From the NCBI RefSeq assembly GCF_029945895.1, contig NZ_JAQSDL010000112.1, positions 1-64,000 of the forward strand: a stretch of 64,000 nucleotides of DNA, given 5' to 3'. Under the pieces are notes generated by a model, which ran no database searches, had not been told where the DNA came from, and worked only from the letters and a program-made list of their open reading frames with translations. A program made the translations under genes and the position numbers. Position 1 is the stretch's first letter. Each line of letters opens with the position of its first letter. Below, piece by piece: positions 8,325 through 20,149 of the stretch. Source of the DNA: Polaromonas sp. Its GTDB lineage: Bacteria; Pseudomonadota; Gammaproteobacteria; Burkholderiales; Burkholderiaceae_C.

Positions 8325-10295
8325 GTGGCCATTCCCCAATCATTCATCCAGGAACTGCTGGCGCGCGCCGACGTGGTGGACATCGTCGGGCGTTATGTGC
8401 AGCTCAAGAAGGGCGGCGCCAATTTCATGGGGCTGTGCCCCTTCCACGGCGAAAAATCGCCCTCCTTCAGCGTCAGCCCGTCCAAGCAGTTCTACCACTG
8501 CTTCGGTTGCGGCAAAAACGGCAATGCCATCAGCTTTTTGATGGACCACGGCGGCATGACCTTTGTCGAAGCCGTGAAGGACCTGGCCCAGCAGTACGGC
8601 CTGCAAGTGCCCGAAGACGACGTCTCGCCGCAGGAGCGCGCCCGCGCCGCCCAGCAACGCGAGCAGCAGGCCACGCTGACATCGGTGCTGGAAAAAGCCG
8701 GCATCGCCTACATCAAGCATCTGCGCAACGCGCCGCGCGCCATCGACTACCTCAAGGGGCGCGGCCTGTCGGGCGAGATTGCCAAGACCTTCGGCCTCGG
8801 TTACGCGCCCGAAGGCTGGCGCGCCCTGGCGAGCGTGTTCCCCGACTACAACGACCCGCTGCTGGTGGAAAGCGGCCTGGTCATCACCGGCGAGCCGGGC
8901 GAGGAAAATCCGCAGGGCGAAGCCAAGCGTTACGACCGCTTCCGCGACCGCATCATGTTTCCGATCCGCAACGTCAAGGGCGAATGCATCGGTTTCGGCG
9001 GCCGTGTGCTGGGCGACGAAAAACCCAAGTACCTGAACTCGCCGGAAACCCCGGTGTTCAGCAAGGGTCGCGAGCTTTATGGCCTGTTCGAGGCGCGCAC
9101 CGCCCTGCGCGAACACGGTTACGCGCTGGTCACCGAGGGCTACATGGACGTGGTGGCACTGGCGCAGCTCGGTTTTGCCAACGCGGTCGCCACCCTGGGC
9201 ACCGCCTGCACCGCCGACCATGTGCAGAAGCTCTTCCGCTTCACTGATTCGGTGGTTTTCAGCTTTGACGGCGACAGCGCCGGCCGCCGAGCCGCGCGCA
9301 AGGCGCTGGACGCCGCCCTGCCCTTTGCCAGCGACGTGCGCAGCGTCAAGTTCCTGTTCCTGCCCCAGGAACACGACCCCGACAGCTACATCCGCGAGCA
9401 CGGCCAGGAAGGGTTTGCCGCCTATGTCGCCAAGGCCGTGCCGCTGAGCAAGTTCATGCTCGAAGCCGCCGGCGAAGGCTGCGACCTGGACACCGCTGAA
9501 GGCCGCGCCCACATGGCCAGCAATGCGCGCCCCTTGTGGAGCCTGCTCCCAGACGGCACGCTCAAGCACCAGCTGCTGGCCGAGATTGCCGACAGCGTGC
9601 TGATCGACAGCCGCGAACTGCTGCAGATCTGGCAGCCTGCGAACGCCCGGGACTATAAAAACAATAGCAGCTCGCGCATACCGGGCAAGGGCCAGCGGCC
9701 TAAAACACCTGAAACATCGGGCGGTGCGCCGCACTTTGAAGAGTTTTCCGGCAATTTTGCCGACCTGCACGATGAAGGCGCGTATGCCGCCTCGCTGCCC
9801 GCCCTGCCTGCGGCGGGCGGGTCCAGCGCCCGCAGCTTCGGCTCCGGTTCCGGCGCCAGCCGCCCGCCACGGCGCATCGCCGGGCGGGTGTTGCCAGCCG
9901 GCCGGGAAGACCGGGTACTGCGCCTGATGCTGACCGAACCACAAAGCTGGGACAAGCTCAGCGGGGAAGAACACGTGCTGCTGTCGGAGCTGCCAGCGCC
10001 GCACGGCCCGCTGTTTGTCTGGCTGGAGAGCCAGCTGCACGAACACGGGCCGCAGCCCTGGGCGGCGCTGCGTGAGGGCCTGCGCGAGCACCCGCACGAA
10101 AAACACGCGATTGACCAGATCGCCCAGCTCCTGGACGGCATCGAGTGCGACTGGAACGAGGTGCGCGCCATCCTCGACCAGCTCCTCAAGCTCAAACGCC
10201 AGCAGGAAATGGTCGATTTGCTGCCCCGGGTGCTGGCCGACCCGGCGGCCAGGCAGCGTTACGAAGCCTTGTCCGGCCTGCTGAAAAATAGCTGA
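8325..10295 (+). CDS. dnaG: DNA primase DnaG
   Basis: The GTG start gives the standard N-terminus MAIPQSFIQELLARADVVDIV; GGAGG lies 12 nt upstream. Three domains are visible: a CHC2 zinc finger (Cys38, His41, Cys59, Cys62), the TOPRIM polymerase core (EGYMDVV, then FSFDGDSAGRRA) and a C-terminal helicase-binding domain. At 656 residues it is longer than E. coli primase (581). Part of the extra length is a Ser/Pro/Gly-rich linker (about 440-540) that contains an in-frame dispersed repeat (codons ~444-461). DnaG makes RNA primers for lagging-strand synthesis. rpoD follows, as in the macromolecular-synthesis operon, but rpsU is not upstream. Confidence 0.97.
   Translation: MAIPQSFIQELLARADVVDIVGRYVQLKKGGANFMGLCPFHGEKSPSFSVSPSKQFYHCFGCGKNGNAISFLMDHGGMTFVEAVKDLAQQYGLQVPEDDVSPQERARAAQQREQQATLTSVLEKAGIAYIKHLRNAPRAIDYLKGRGLSGEIAKTFGLGYAPEGWRALASVFPDYNDPLLVESGLVITGEPGEENPQGEAKRYDRFRDRIMFPIRNVKGECIGFGGRVLGDEKPKYLNSPETPVFSKGRELYGLFEARTALREHGYALVTEGYMDVVALAQLGFANAVATLGTACTADHVQKLFRFTDSVVFSFDGDSAGRRAARKALDAALPFASDVRSVKFLFLPQEHDPDSYIREHGQEGFAAYVAKAVPLSKFMLEAAGEGCDLDTAEGRAHMASNARPLWSLLPDGTLKHQLLAEIADSVLIDSRELLQIWQPANARDYKNNSSSRIPGKGQRPKTPETSGGAPHFEEFSGNFADLHDEGAYAASLPALPAAGGSSARSFGSGSGASRPPRRIAGRVLPAGREDRVLRLMLTEPQSWDKLSGEEHVLLSELPAPHGPLFVWLESQLHEHGPQPWAALREGLREHPHEKHAIDQIAQLLDGIECDWNEVRAILDQLLKLKRQQEMVDLLPRVLADPAARQRYEALSGLLKNS
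9655..9705 (-). repeat. Dispersed ~55-bp repeat, copy 5, inside dnaG (reverse orientation)
   Basis: Read on the minus strand it gives GGCCGCTGGCCCTTGCCC, then GCGCGAGCTGCTATTG, the same pattern as the intergenic copies. In dnaG it is in frame and encodes roughly YKNNSSSRIPGKGQRPK in the interdomain linker. Confidence 0.8.
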
Positions 10296-10311
10296 TTCAG
10301 GTTCATTTTTG

Positions 10312-10341
10312 TTGCCCAAAAATGAGGCAACAGGGTATAAT
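10312..10341 (+). promoter_or_regulatory. Sigma-70-type promoter for rpoD
   Basis: TTGCCC (10312-10317) and a perfect TATAAT (10336-10341) are 18 bp apart, just after the dnaG stop. This gives rpoD its own transcript with a ~240-nt leader. Confidence 0.65.
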
Positions 10342-10474
10342 CCGATTTTCCGCTACGGCAAGCGCGACAGCAGCACCTCCGGCAACCGCCCCCCGCAAGA
10401 ACGGGACCGCACTGGTTGAGGGCAATTTCTCCGCAAGGACTGCACACCAAATGTTCGCCCAAACAACTTGCCTG

Positions 10475-10518
10475 GGGGCTCCTCAAAGCCCCTGAATGCC
10501 CAGCCCGGGCATTTTTTG
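10475..10518 (+). terminator. Terminator-like hairpins in the rpoD leader
   Basis: A GGGGCT/AGCCCC hairpin (about 10475-10492) is followed by AATGCCC/GGGCATT (10495-10501, 10507-10513) with a run of six T residues. It lies ~170 nt after the promoter and ~75 nt before the rpoD ATG, so it could act as an attenuator or end a short leader RNA. No other gene is visible in 10296-10589. Confidence 0.6.
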
Positions 10519-10589
10519 TGCCTGTGCCCCGGTTCCGCCGGTGCCGGGAACCCAGTCTGTTGAAGGAAGTTTCATACCGGGAGTTCGCC

Positions 10590-12989
<2,400 letters not shown>

Positions 12990-13035
12990 GGTTCAGGGCC
13001 TCAGAGCCGCAAGGCCGCAAGGCCCGGCAAAAAAA

Positions 13036-13072
13036 AAGCCGCATCCCGTTTTGACGGGTTGCGGCTTTTTTC
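13036..13072 (+). terminator. Rho-independent terminator of rpoD
   Basis: AAGCCGCATCCCGT pairs with ACGGGTTGCGGCTT around a TTTG loop with one mismatch, flanked by A- and T-runs, so it could also act on the opposite strand for the convergent aldo/keto reductase gene. Confidence 0.88.
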
Positions 13073-13087
13073 ATGGTGTTTACAAGC

Positions 13088-13143
13088 CTTTTTGGCCTCC
13101 AGCCCTTATCAGACGTACGCCAACAGCTATGAATACCATAGCA
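13088..13143 (+). repeat. Dispersed ~55-bp repeat, copy 6
   Basis: GGCCTCCAGCCCTTATCAG, then CAACAGCTAT and ATAGC arm. Between convergent rpoD and the aldo/keto reductase gene. Confidence 0.8.
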
Positions 13144-13167
13144 ATCCAGCCGTTCATCCGGGTCCGC

Positions 13168-14178
13168 TCAGGCGGCAAATTCCTCGGTGTCGACTTCACT
13201 GGCGCTTTGCGCGCTGTATCGCTTGCCGGTCACGGTGTGCTGGTTGATCAGTGCGTCCAGCCTGCCCAGGAGGCCGGCATCGAGAGACACCTCCAGCGCG
13301 CCCAGGTCGTCGTGCAGATGGTCCACACTGCCGGTGCCGGGAATCGGGATGATGTGCGGCGCCTTGTGCAGCAGCCAGGCCAGGGCGAGTTGGGCCGGCG
13401 TGCAGCCCGCCTCCTGCGCCAGCGCCTTGTAGGGCGGCAGCAGCTTCAGGTTGGCTGCGTAATTGTCAGGGGCAAAACGCGGCATGGCGCTGCGGATGTC
13501 CTTGGGCAGCAAGGTGCCGACATCGTGCAGCGCGTCACACAGGAAGCCGCGCGCCACCGGGCTGAAGGCGACAAAGGCCGCGCCCAGCTCACGGCAGGCG
13601 TCGAGCACGGCGATCTCGGGGTTGCGCGTCCACAGCGAATACTCGGTCTGCACGGCCGCAATCGGGTGCACCGCATGGGCCTTGCGCAGCGTGCTGGCCG
13701 ACACTTCGGACAGGCCGATGCTGCGCACCTTGCCTGCGCGTACCAGTTCCGCCATGGCGCCCACGCTGTCTTCGATCGGCACTTGCTTGTCCCAGCGGTG
13801 CAGGTAGTAGAGGTCGATCACATCGGTCTGCAGGCGCTGCAGGCTGTCTTCGCAGTTCTTGCGAATGGTCTCGGGCCGGCCGTCGATGACGCGCTTGATA
13901 CCGTCGTCGAACTGCACGCCGGCCATGCCGCCCTTGCTGGCCAGCGTGAAGCGGCTGCGGTGTTTTGAGAGCACCCTGCCAATCAGGGTTTCATTGGCGC
14001 CAAAGCCGTACAGCGCCGCGGTATCGAACAGCGTGACGCCGGCATCCAGCGCGGCCAGCAAGACGCGCTCGCCCTGCTCGGCCGACGGCGGCGTGCCGTA
14101 GGCGTGGCTCAGGTTCATGCAGCCCAGGCCAATGGCCGAGACGTCGAAGGGACCGATCTTGCGGACAGGAAGTGCCAT
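13168..14178 (-). CDS. Aldo/keto reductase
   Basis: The 336-residue TIM-barrel oxidoreductase has the catalytic tetrad Asp52, Tyr57 (FDTAALYG), Lys82 (ASKGG) and His127 (LYYLHR), plus the C-terminal NADPH-binding region IPGTGSVDHL. It reduces aldehydes or ketones; the physiological substrate is unknown. It lies 20 bp downstream of ligC on the same strand, so it is probably the last gene of the protocatechuate operon and may act on an aldehyde intermediate or lignin-derived aldehyde (inference). Comamonas-type pmd operons normally end with the ligC homologue. Confidence 0.88.
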   Translation of the reverse strand: MALPVRKIGPFDVSAIGLGCMNLSHAYGTPPSAEQGERVLLAALDAGVTLFDTAALYGFGANETLIGRVLSKHRSRFTLASKGGMAGVQFDDGIKRVIDGRPETIRKNCEDSLQRLQTDVIDLYYLHRWDKQVPIEDSVGAMAELVRAGKVRSIGLSEVSASTLRKAHAVHPIAAVQTEYSLWTRNPEIAVLDACRELGAAFVAFSPVARGFLCDALHDVGTLLPKDIRSAMPRFAPDNYAANLKLLPPYKALAQEAGCTPAQLALAWLLHKAPHIIPIPGTGSVDHLHDDLGALEVSLDAGLLGRLDALINQHTVTGKRYSAQSASEVDTEEFAA

Positions 14179-14198
14179 GGTCTCTGTTCAGTTTCTGT

Positions 14199-15155
14199 TC
14201 AATGGCTGTTCAGTTGCTGTTCCAGGTCGTGCAGCACCTGGTAACACGGCAACACTTTGCCGACACTGGAATTGGGCTCGCGGCCTTCGCGGATGGCGGC
14301 AAAAAACTCGCGGTCCTGCAGCTCGATGCCGTTCATGGACACATCGACCTTGCTGACATCGATTTTTTCTTCCTTGCCGTTGAAGAGGTCGTCGTAACGC
14401 GCAAGGTAGGTGGCGCTGTCACCGATGTAGCGGAAAAAGGTGCCCAGCGGCCCATCGTTGTTGAAGGACAGGCTCAGGGTGCAGATGGCGCCGTTGGCCG
14501 CCTTGAGCTGGATGCTCATGTCCATCGCGATACCCAGCCCCGGATGAATCGGCCCCTGGATGGCATTGGCTTTCACGATGGGGCTGCCGCACTGGTACGC
14601 GAACAGATCCACCGTGTGGGCCGCGTGGTGCCACAGCAGGTGGTCGGTCCAGCTGCGCGGCTGGCCCAGTGCGTTCATGTTGCTGCGGCGGAAGAAATAG
14701 GTCTGCACATCCATCTGCTGGATGTTGAAGCGCCCTGCCGCAATTTCCTTGTGCACATACTGGTGGCTGGGGTTGAAGCGGCGCGTGTGGCCACACATGG
14801 CGACCAGACCGGTCTGCTTTTGCAGGGCCACCACCTCTTGCGCGCCCTTGAGCGTATCGGCCAGCGGAATTTCGACCTGCACGTGTTTGCCGGCCTTCAT
14901 GCAGGCAATCGACTGTTCGGCGTGCATCTGCGTCGGTGTGCACAGGATGACCGCGTCCACCTCTTTGAGCGCCAGGCTGTCGGCGAGGTCGGTGCTGACG
15001 TGGGCGATGCCGTATTTGGCAGCGATCTCTTTGGTCTTCTCGAGGTCGCGGCTGATCAGCGAGACAACTTCCACGCCGGCGATGTTCTTGATGCCGTCCA
15101 GGTGTTTGATGCCGAAGGCACCGGCGCCTGCCAATGCGACTTTGATGGTTTTCAT
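14199..15155 (-). CDS. ligC: 4-carboxy-2-hydroxymuconate-6-semialdehyde dehydrogenase
   Basis: A 318-residue GFO/IDH/MocA-type dehydrogenase: Rossmann motif LAGAGAFGIKHLDG near the N-terminus, EIPLADTL and a conserved SWTDHLLWHHAAHTVDL segment. It oxidises the hemiacetal form of CHMS, the LigAB ring-cleavage product, to 2-pyrone-4,6-dicarboxylate with NADP. It directly follows ligAB, which makes the assignment strong (PmdC in Comamonas). A 76-bp gap with stem-loops separates it from ligB. Confidence 0.92.
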   Translation of the reverse strand: MKTIKVALAGAGAFGIKHLDGIKNIAGVEVVSLISRDLEKTKEIAAKYGIAHVSTDLADSLALKEVDAVILCTPTQMHAEQSIACMKAGKHVQVEIPLADTLKGAQEVVALQKQTGLVAMCGHTRRFNPSHQYVHKEIAAGRFNIQQMDVQTYFFRRSNMNALGQPRSWTDHLLWHHAAHTVDLFAYQCGSPIVKANAIQGPIHPGLGIAMDMSIQLKAANGAICTLSLSFNNDGPLGTFFRYIGDSATYLARYDDLFNGKEEKIDVSKVDVSMNGIELQDREFFAAIREGREPNSSVGKVLPCYQVLHDLEQQLNSH

Positions 15156-15205
15156 TTGAGACTCCGCTGAGCCGTCTCAAGGAGGCGAACGCCCCCTCGG
15201 GGGGC
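15156..15205 (-). other. Stem-loops between ligB and ligC
   Basis: A 7-bp stem (TTGAGAC 15156-15162, GTCTCAA 15174-15180) and a GCCCCC/GGGGGC hairpin (15191-15205) lie in the only sizeable gap inside the operon. The GC-rich part resembles repeats common in Comamonadaceae spacers. It may stabilise the upstream ligAB mRNA. Confidence 0.45.
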
Positions 15206-15231
15206 AGTGAATGAATATGAACGTGGGGGCA

Positions 15232-16532
<1,301 letters not shown>

Positions 16533-16572
16533 GATGGTTTCTCTTTGACCAGTGGTTGCGCCTGACGGCAGG

Positions 16573-17496
16573 TCAGCTCCAGTAAAGCCGGGTCGGATTG
16601 TCCACCAGCAACTTTTGCTGCAACGCGGGCGTGGGGGCGATATGGGGAATGTAGTCCACCAGCAGGCCATCGTCGGGCATGTGGTTTTTCAGGTTGGGGT
16701 GCGGCCAGTCGGTGCCCCACAGCACACGGTCGGAGAAGGTCTCGACCAGGCGCCGGGCAAAGGGCACCACGTCGCGGTAGGCGTTCTGCTCGCCGTTCAG
16801 CGCGGGCGGGCCGCTCACGCTCAGTCGCTCGGGGCAGCTGACCTTGCTCCAGATGTTGTCGTGCTCGCGCATCATCTTGACGAACAGCTCGAACTCGGGG
16901 CCGTCCACGGGCTTGCTCACATCGGGCCGGCCCATGTGGTCCACCACCACCGTGGTCGGCAACGCAGTGAAGAAGTCGTACAGCTCGGGCAGGTCCTGTG
17001 CTTCGAAATACACCACCACATGCCAGCCCAGCGGCGCAATGCGGTTGGCAATTTCCAGCAACACCTCACGCGGCGTGAAGTCGGCCAGGCGCCTGACAAA
17101 GTTGAAACGTGTGCCGCGCACACCGGCTTCATGCATGTCCTGGAGCTCGGCGTCGGATACGTCGCGTTTGACGGTGGCCACGCCGCGCGCCCTGTTGTCC
17201 GAGTGCCGCAGGGCATCGACCAACGCGCGGTTGTCGCTGCCGTGGCAGGTGGCCTGCACGATCACGTTCTTGTCAAAGCCGAGGTGGTCGCGCAGGGCAA
17301 ACAGCTGGTCCCTGGAGGCGTCGCACGGCGTGTACTTGCGCTCGGGCGCATAGGGAAACTGCGCGCCCGGACCAAACACATGGCAGTGCGCGTCCACCGC
17401 GCCGGGGGGCAGCTTGAAGCGGGGTGTGGCGGGGCCGTCGTACCAGTCGAGCCAGCCCGGCGTTTTGGTGAAGTCACCCGTGGCAGGTTTTTGCAT
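16573..17496 (-). CDS. ligI: 2-pyrone-4,6-dicarboxylate hydrolase
   Basis: A 307-residue amidohydrolase-superfamily enzyme. The HxH motif DAHCHVFGP near residue 35 and the Asp in WGTDWPHPN near residue 270 are the conserved catalytic features of LigI. It hydrolyses the lactone 2-pyrone-4,6-dicarboxylate to 4-oxalomesaconate without needing a metal in the characterised homologue. It is separated by 9 bp from ligK and 40 bp from ligA (PmdD in Comamonas). Confidence 0.94.
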   Translation of the reverse strand: MQKPATGDFTKTPGWLDWYDGPATPRFKLPPGAVDAHCHVFGPGAQFPYAPERKYTPCDASRDQLFALRDHLGFDKNVIVQATCHGSDNRALVDALRHSDNRARGVATVKRDVSDAELQDMHEAGVRGTRFNFVRRLADFTPREVLLEIANRIAPLGWHVVVYFEAQDLPELYDFFTALPTTVVVDHMGRPDVSKPVDGPEFELFVKMMREHDNIWSKVSCPERLSVSGPPALNGEQNAYRDVVPFARRLVETFSDRVLWGTDWPHPNLKNHMPDDGLLVDYIPHIAPTPALQQKLLVDNPTRLYWS

Positions 17497-17505
17497 GATT
17501 GGCCT

Positions 17506-18189
17506 TCAGTCGATGTATTTCAGGCCAAGCTTGGCCAGTGGTTCGCGCATGTTGTACATGTCCAGACCCAGAATGCCCGACGCGAGTTTGGCGCGTTTCT
17601 CGCCCTCATTGGCTTCGCGCGCCGCAGCCGCGTCGGCCGTCTTCGCTGCCAGCGCAGCCGGTACCACCACCACACCGTCGTCATCGGCGACGATCACATC
17701 GCCGGGGTTGACGCTCATGCCGGCACACACCACCGGGATGTTGACCGAGCCCAGCGTCGCCTTGATCGTGCCCCTGGAACTGATGGCGCGGCTCCACACC
17801 GGAAAGCCCATCTCCTGCAGCGTCTTCACGTCACGGCAACCACCGTCGATGATGAGGCCGCGCGCGCCGCGCGCCATGAAACTGGTGGCCAGCAGGTCGC
17901 CGAAAAAACCGTCGGTGTTGTCGGTGGTGCAGGCCGCCACAACGATGTCACCGGGCTGGATCTGCTCGGCCGCCACATGCATCATCCAGTTGTCGCCGGG
18001 CTGCAGCAGCACGGTTACCGCGGTGCCCGAGATCTGGGCGCCGGGATAAATCGGGCGCATCCAGGTTTTCATCAGGCCGACACGGCCCATGGCTTCGTGC
18101 ACCGTGGCCGAGCCCAGGCTGGCCATGCGGTCGGTGGCTGCGCGATCAGCGCGCTGGATGTTGCGATACACAACGCCGAGTTCAAACAT
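17506..18189 (-). CDS. ligK: 4-carboxy-4-hydroxy-2-oxoadipate aldolase / oxaloacetate decarboxylase
   Basis: The 227-residue RraA-like class II aldolase has the metal-site segment [20 protein letters not shown] and the [14 protein letters not shown] motif. It cleaves 4-carboxy-4-hydroxy-2-oxoadipate to pyruvate and oxaloacetate, the last step of the 4,5-cleavage route, and family members also decarboxylate oxaloacetate. One base separates its start from the ligJ stop. Homologue of PmdF. Confidence 0.93.
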   Translation of the reverse strand: MFELGVVYRNIQRADRAATDRMASLGSATVHEAMGRVGLMKTWMRPIYPGAQISGTAVTVLLQPGDNWMMHVAAEQIQPGDIVVAACTTDNTDGFFGDLLATSFMARGARGLIIDGGCRDVKTLQEMGFPVWSRAISSRGTIKATLGSVNIPVVCAGMSVNPGDVIVADDDGVVVVPAALAAKTADAAAAREANEGEKRAKLASGILGLDMYNMREPLAKLGLKYID

Positions 18190-18190
18190 G

Positions 18191-19231
18191 TCAGAGTCCT
18201 TTGGAGGTGAGCAGCGCGTCCAGGCGCGGGAACACGCGGCGCGTATTGGCTTCGTAAATCTGGTGCTTGTCGTCGGCGCTCAGGATGGTGGAGGCCTCGA
18301 TGTAGCGCTTGGTGTCGTCGTAGTAGTGGCCACTTTCCGGGTCGATGCCGCGCACCGCGCCAATCATCTCCGACGCAAACAGCACGTTTTTCACCGGGAT
18401 CACGGTGTTGAGCAGGTTGATGCCTGGCTGGTGGTAGACGCAGGTGTCGAAGAACACGTTGTTCATCAGGTGCTCGGACAGGAGCGGCTTCTTCATCTCC
18501 TGCGCCAGGCCGCGGAAGCGACCCCAGTGGTAGGGCACGGCGCCGCCGCCGTGGGGTATCAAAAAGCGCAAGGTCGGAAAGTCCTTGAACAGATCGCCCT
18601 GGATCAATTGCATGAAGGCTGTGGTGTCCGCGTTCAGATAATGCGCGCCGGTGGTGTGAAAGGCCGGGTTGCAGGAGGTCGAGACGTGGATCATGGCCGG
18701 CAGGTCGTACTCGACCATCTTTTCGTAGATGGGGTACCAGAGCCTGTCGGTCAGCGGCGGGCTGGTCCAGTGCCCGCCGGAAGGATCGGGGTTGAGGTTG
18801 ATGCCGACGTTGCCGTAGTCCTTGACACATTTCTCCAGCTCGGGGATGCAGGTGGCCGGATCAACACCGGGTGACTGCGGCAACATCGCCACCGGCACGA
18901 AGTGGTCAGGAAAGAGCTGGCTGACGCGGTAGCAGAGTTCGTTGCAGATGGCTGCCCAGGTGGACGAGACATTGAAGTCGCCGATGTGGTGGGCCATGAA
19001 GCTGGCGCGCGGCGAAAACAGCGTGATGTCGCTGCCGCGCTCTTTCATCAGGCGCAGCTGGTTGGTCTCGATCGACTCGCGCAGCTCGTCGTCGCTGATC
19101 TTCAGCTCAGCCACCTTGGGCATCAGGGCCGGATCCTGAATGCCGGCGATCTGCCTGTTGCGCCACGCTTCGAGCGCCTTGGGCGCCGTGGTGTAGTGGC
19201 CGTGGCAGTCGATGATCAATGATTTTTTCAT
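18191..19231 (-). CDS. ligJ: 4-oxalomesaconate hydratase
   Basis: The 346-residue amidohydrolase-like protein starts [17 protein letters not shown] with the metal-binding HxH at residues about 10-12. It matches the LigJ/PmdE type (C-terminal [18 protein letters not shown]), not the unrelated GalB hydratase. It adds water to 4-oxalomesaconate to give 4-carboxy-4-hydroxy-2-oxoadipate. The start at 19231 is chosen because longer in-frame extensions lack family similarity and overlap the upstream gene. Confidence 0.93.
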   Translation of the reverse strand: MKKSLIIDCHGHYTTAPKALEAWRNRQIAGIQDPALMPKVAELKISDDELRESIETNQLRLMKERGSDITLFSPRASFMAHHIGDFNVSSTWAAICNELCYRVSQLFPDHFVPVAMLPQSPGVDPATCIPELEKCVKDYGNVGINLNPDPSGGHWTSPPLTDRLWYPIYEKMVEYDLPAMIHVSTSCNPAFHTTGAHYLNADTTAFMQLIQGDLFKDFPTLRFLIPHGGGAVPYHWGRFRGLAQEMKKPLLSEHLMNNVFFDTCVYHQPGINLLNTVIPVKNVLFASEMIGAVRGIDPESGHYYDDTKRYIEASTILSADDKHQIYEANTRRVFPRLDALLTSKGL

Positions 19232-19263
19232 GAAGGTCTCCGGGGGATGCAATGAAGTGTCTG

Positions 19264-19956
19264 TCAGGCGGCGGGGTCCATGCCCTGGCGGCGCTTGGCC
19301 TCGGCGGCCTGCGGTGTGTTCATGAAGGCCAGCATGGCGCGCACGGTTTCGGCCTGGCCGGTCCCGCTGCAAACACCGGCAGAAAAAGTGGTGATGATCT
19401 GGATCGCCGGCGGCAGGGGACCGAGCACGGTGATGCCTTCGAGGTGCATCAACTCGCTCAGTTGCTGAAAGCCCAGCTCGACCTCGCCGCGCGCCACCAG
19501 CGAACCAACCGGAATGCCGGGCGGCGGTGTCACGATACGGCTCTTGATCTCGCCGGCGATGCCCCAGCGCTCGAACAGGCCGGCCAGCGCCACGCCACTG
19601 GGCCCGCTCGAGTAACTGATGCTGCGCGCGGCGCGTACGGCCTGACGCAGCGCATCTTCCGTCGAGATGTCGGGCCTGGGCGCACCGGCGCGCACGGCCA
19701 CGGCCACACCCGAGCGGACCAGGTCCACCCGGCTGCCGGCCAGCACCTGGCCGGAGGCGATCAGCCTGTCGATCGCGTCAGACGCCAGAATCACGACATC
19801 AAAGGCCTCGCCGGCCTGCACGCGCCTGGCCGCATCAACCCCGCCCACCGACTCGATGGCCACGCGACAACCCGACTGCTGCTCGAAAGCCGCCACCAGA
19901 TCGCCCAGCACCAGTCGGGTGGCCATGGAGGAAATGCCCTTGATGTCAGTCGTCAT
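19264..19956 (-). CDS. ModA-like substrate-binding-domain protein without signal peptide
   Basis: The 230-residue protein begins MTTDIKGISSMATRLVLGDLVAAFEQQSGCRV, the start of a type II periplasmic-binding fold like molybdate-binding ModA. No hydrophobic leader precedes it, so it is predicted to be cytoplasmic. It is the first gene of the protocatechuate operon (32 bp before ligJ). Comamonas-type operons instead carry a tautomerase gene and an MFS permease gene in this position. A solute-sensing or enzymatic role, for instance on an operon intermediate, is possible but unproven. Secretion by another path cannot be excluded. Confidence 0.8.
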   Translation of the reverse strand: MTTDIKGISSMATRLVLGDLVAAFEQQSGCRVAIESVGGVDAARRVQAGEAFDVVILASDAIDRLIASGQVLAGSRVDLVRSGVAVAVRAGAPRPDISTEDALRQAVRAARSISYSSGPSGVALAGLFERWGIAGEIKSRIVTPPPGIPVGSLVARGEVELGFQQLSELMHLEGITVLGPLPPAIQIITTFSAGVCSGTGQAETVRAMLAFMNTPQAAEAKRRQGMDPAA

Positions 19957-20059
19957 GGCAGTCGGTCAGCGTGAATGAATGAGTGGGTGAGCGTGGAGGG
20001 TCATGCGCTTGATTGTGACGACGGCTCTTCCTCCCGCCAAGGCATCGCGGTTTCTAGCT

Positions 20060-20097
20060 GATATAACATACCGGCATTGATCGACGCCTGTTATATC
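20060..20097 (+). promoter_or_regulatory. Inverted repeat in the lig operon / lysR divergent region
   Basis: GATATAACA (20060-20068) and TGTTATATC (20089-20097) form a 9-bp inverted repeat with a 20-bp spacer between the divergent operon and the LysR gene. It is a candidate binding site for that LysR regulator and may overlap promoter elements of both sides. Confidence 0.55.
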
Positions 20098-20149
20098 CAT
20101 TCAGGACAACCTCACGACAACACCGGGATAACTCGCCACCCTCCCCGTC

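Noticed and set aside
10342-10518. 6S RNA or other known structured RNA in the rpoD leader
   Set aside because: The ends do not pair and no open-promoter-like bubble is seen; only a terminator-type hairpin can be supported.
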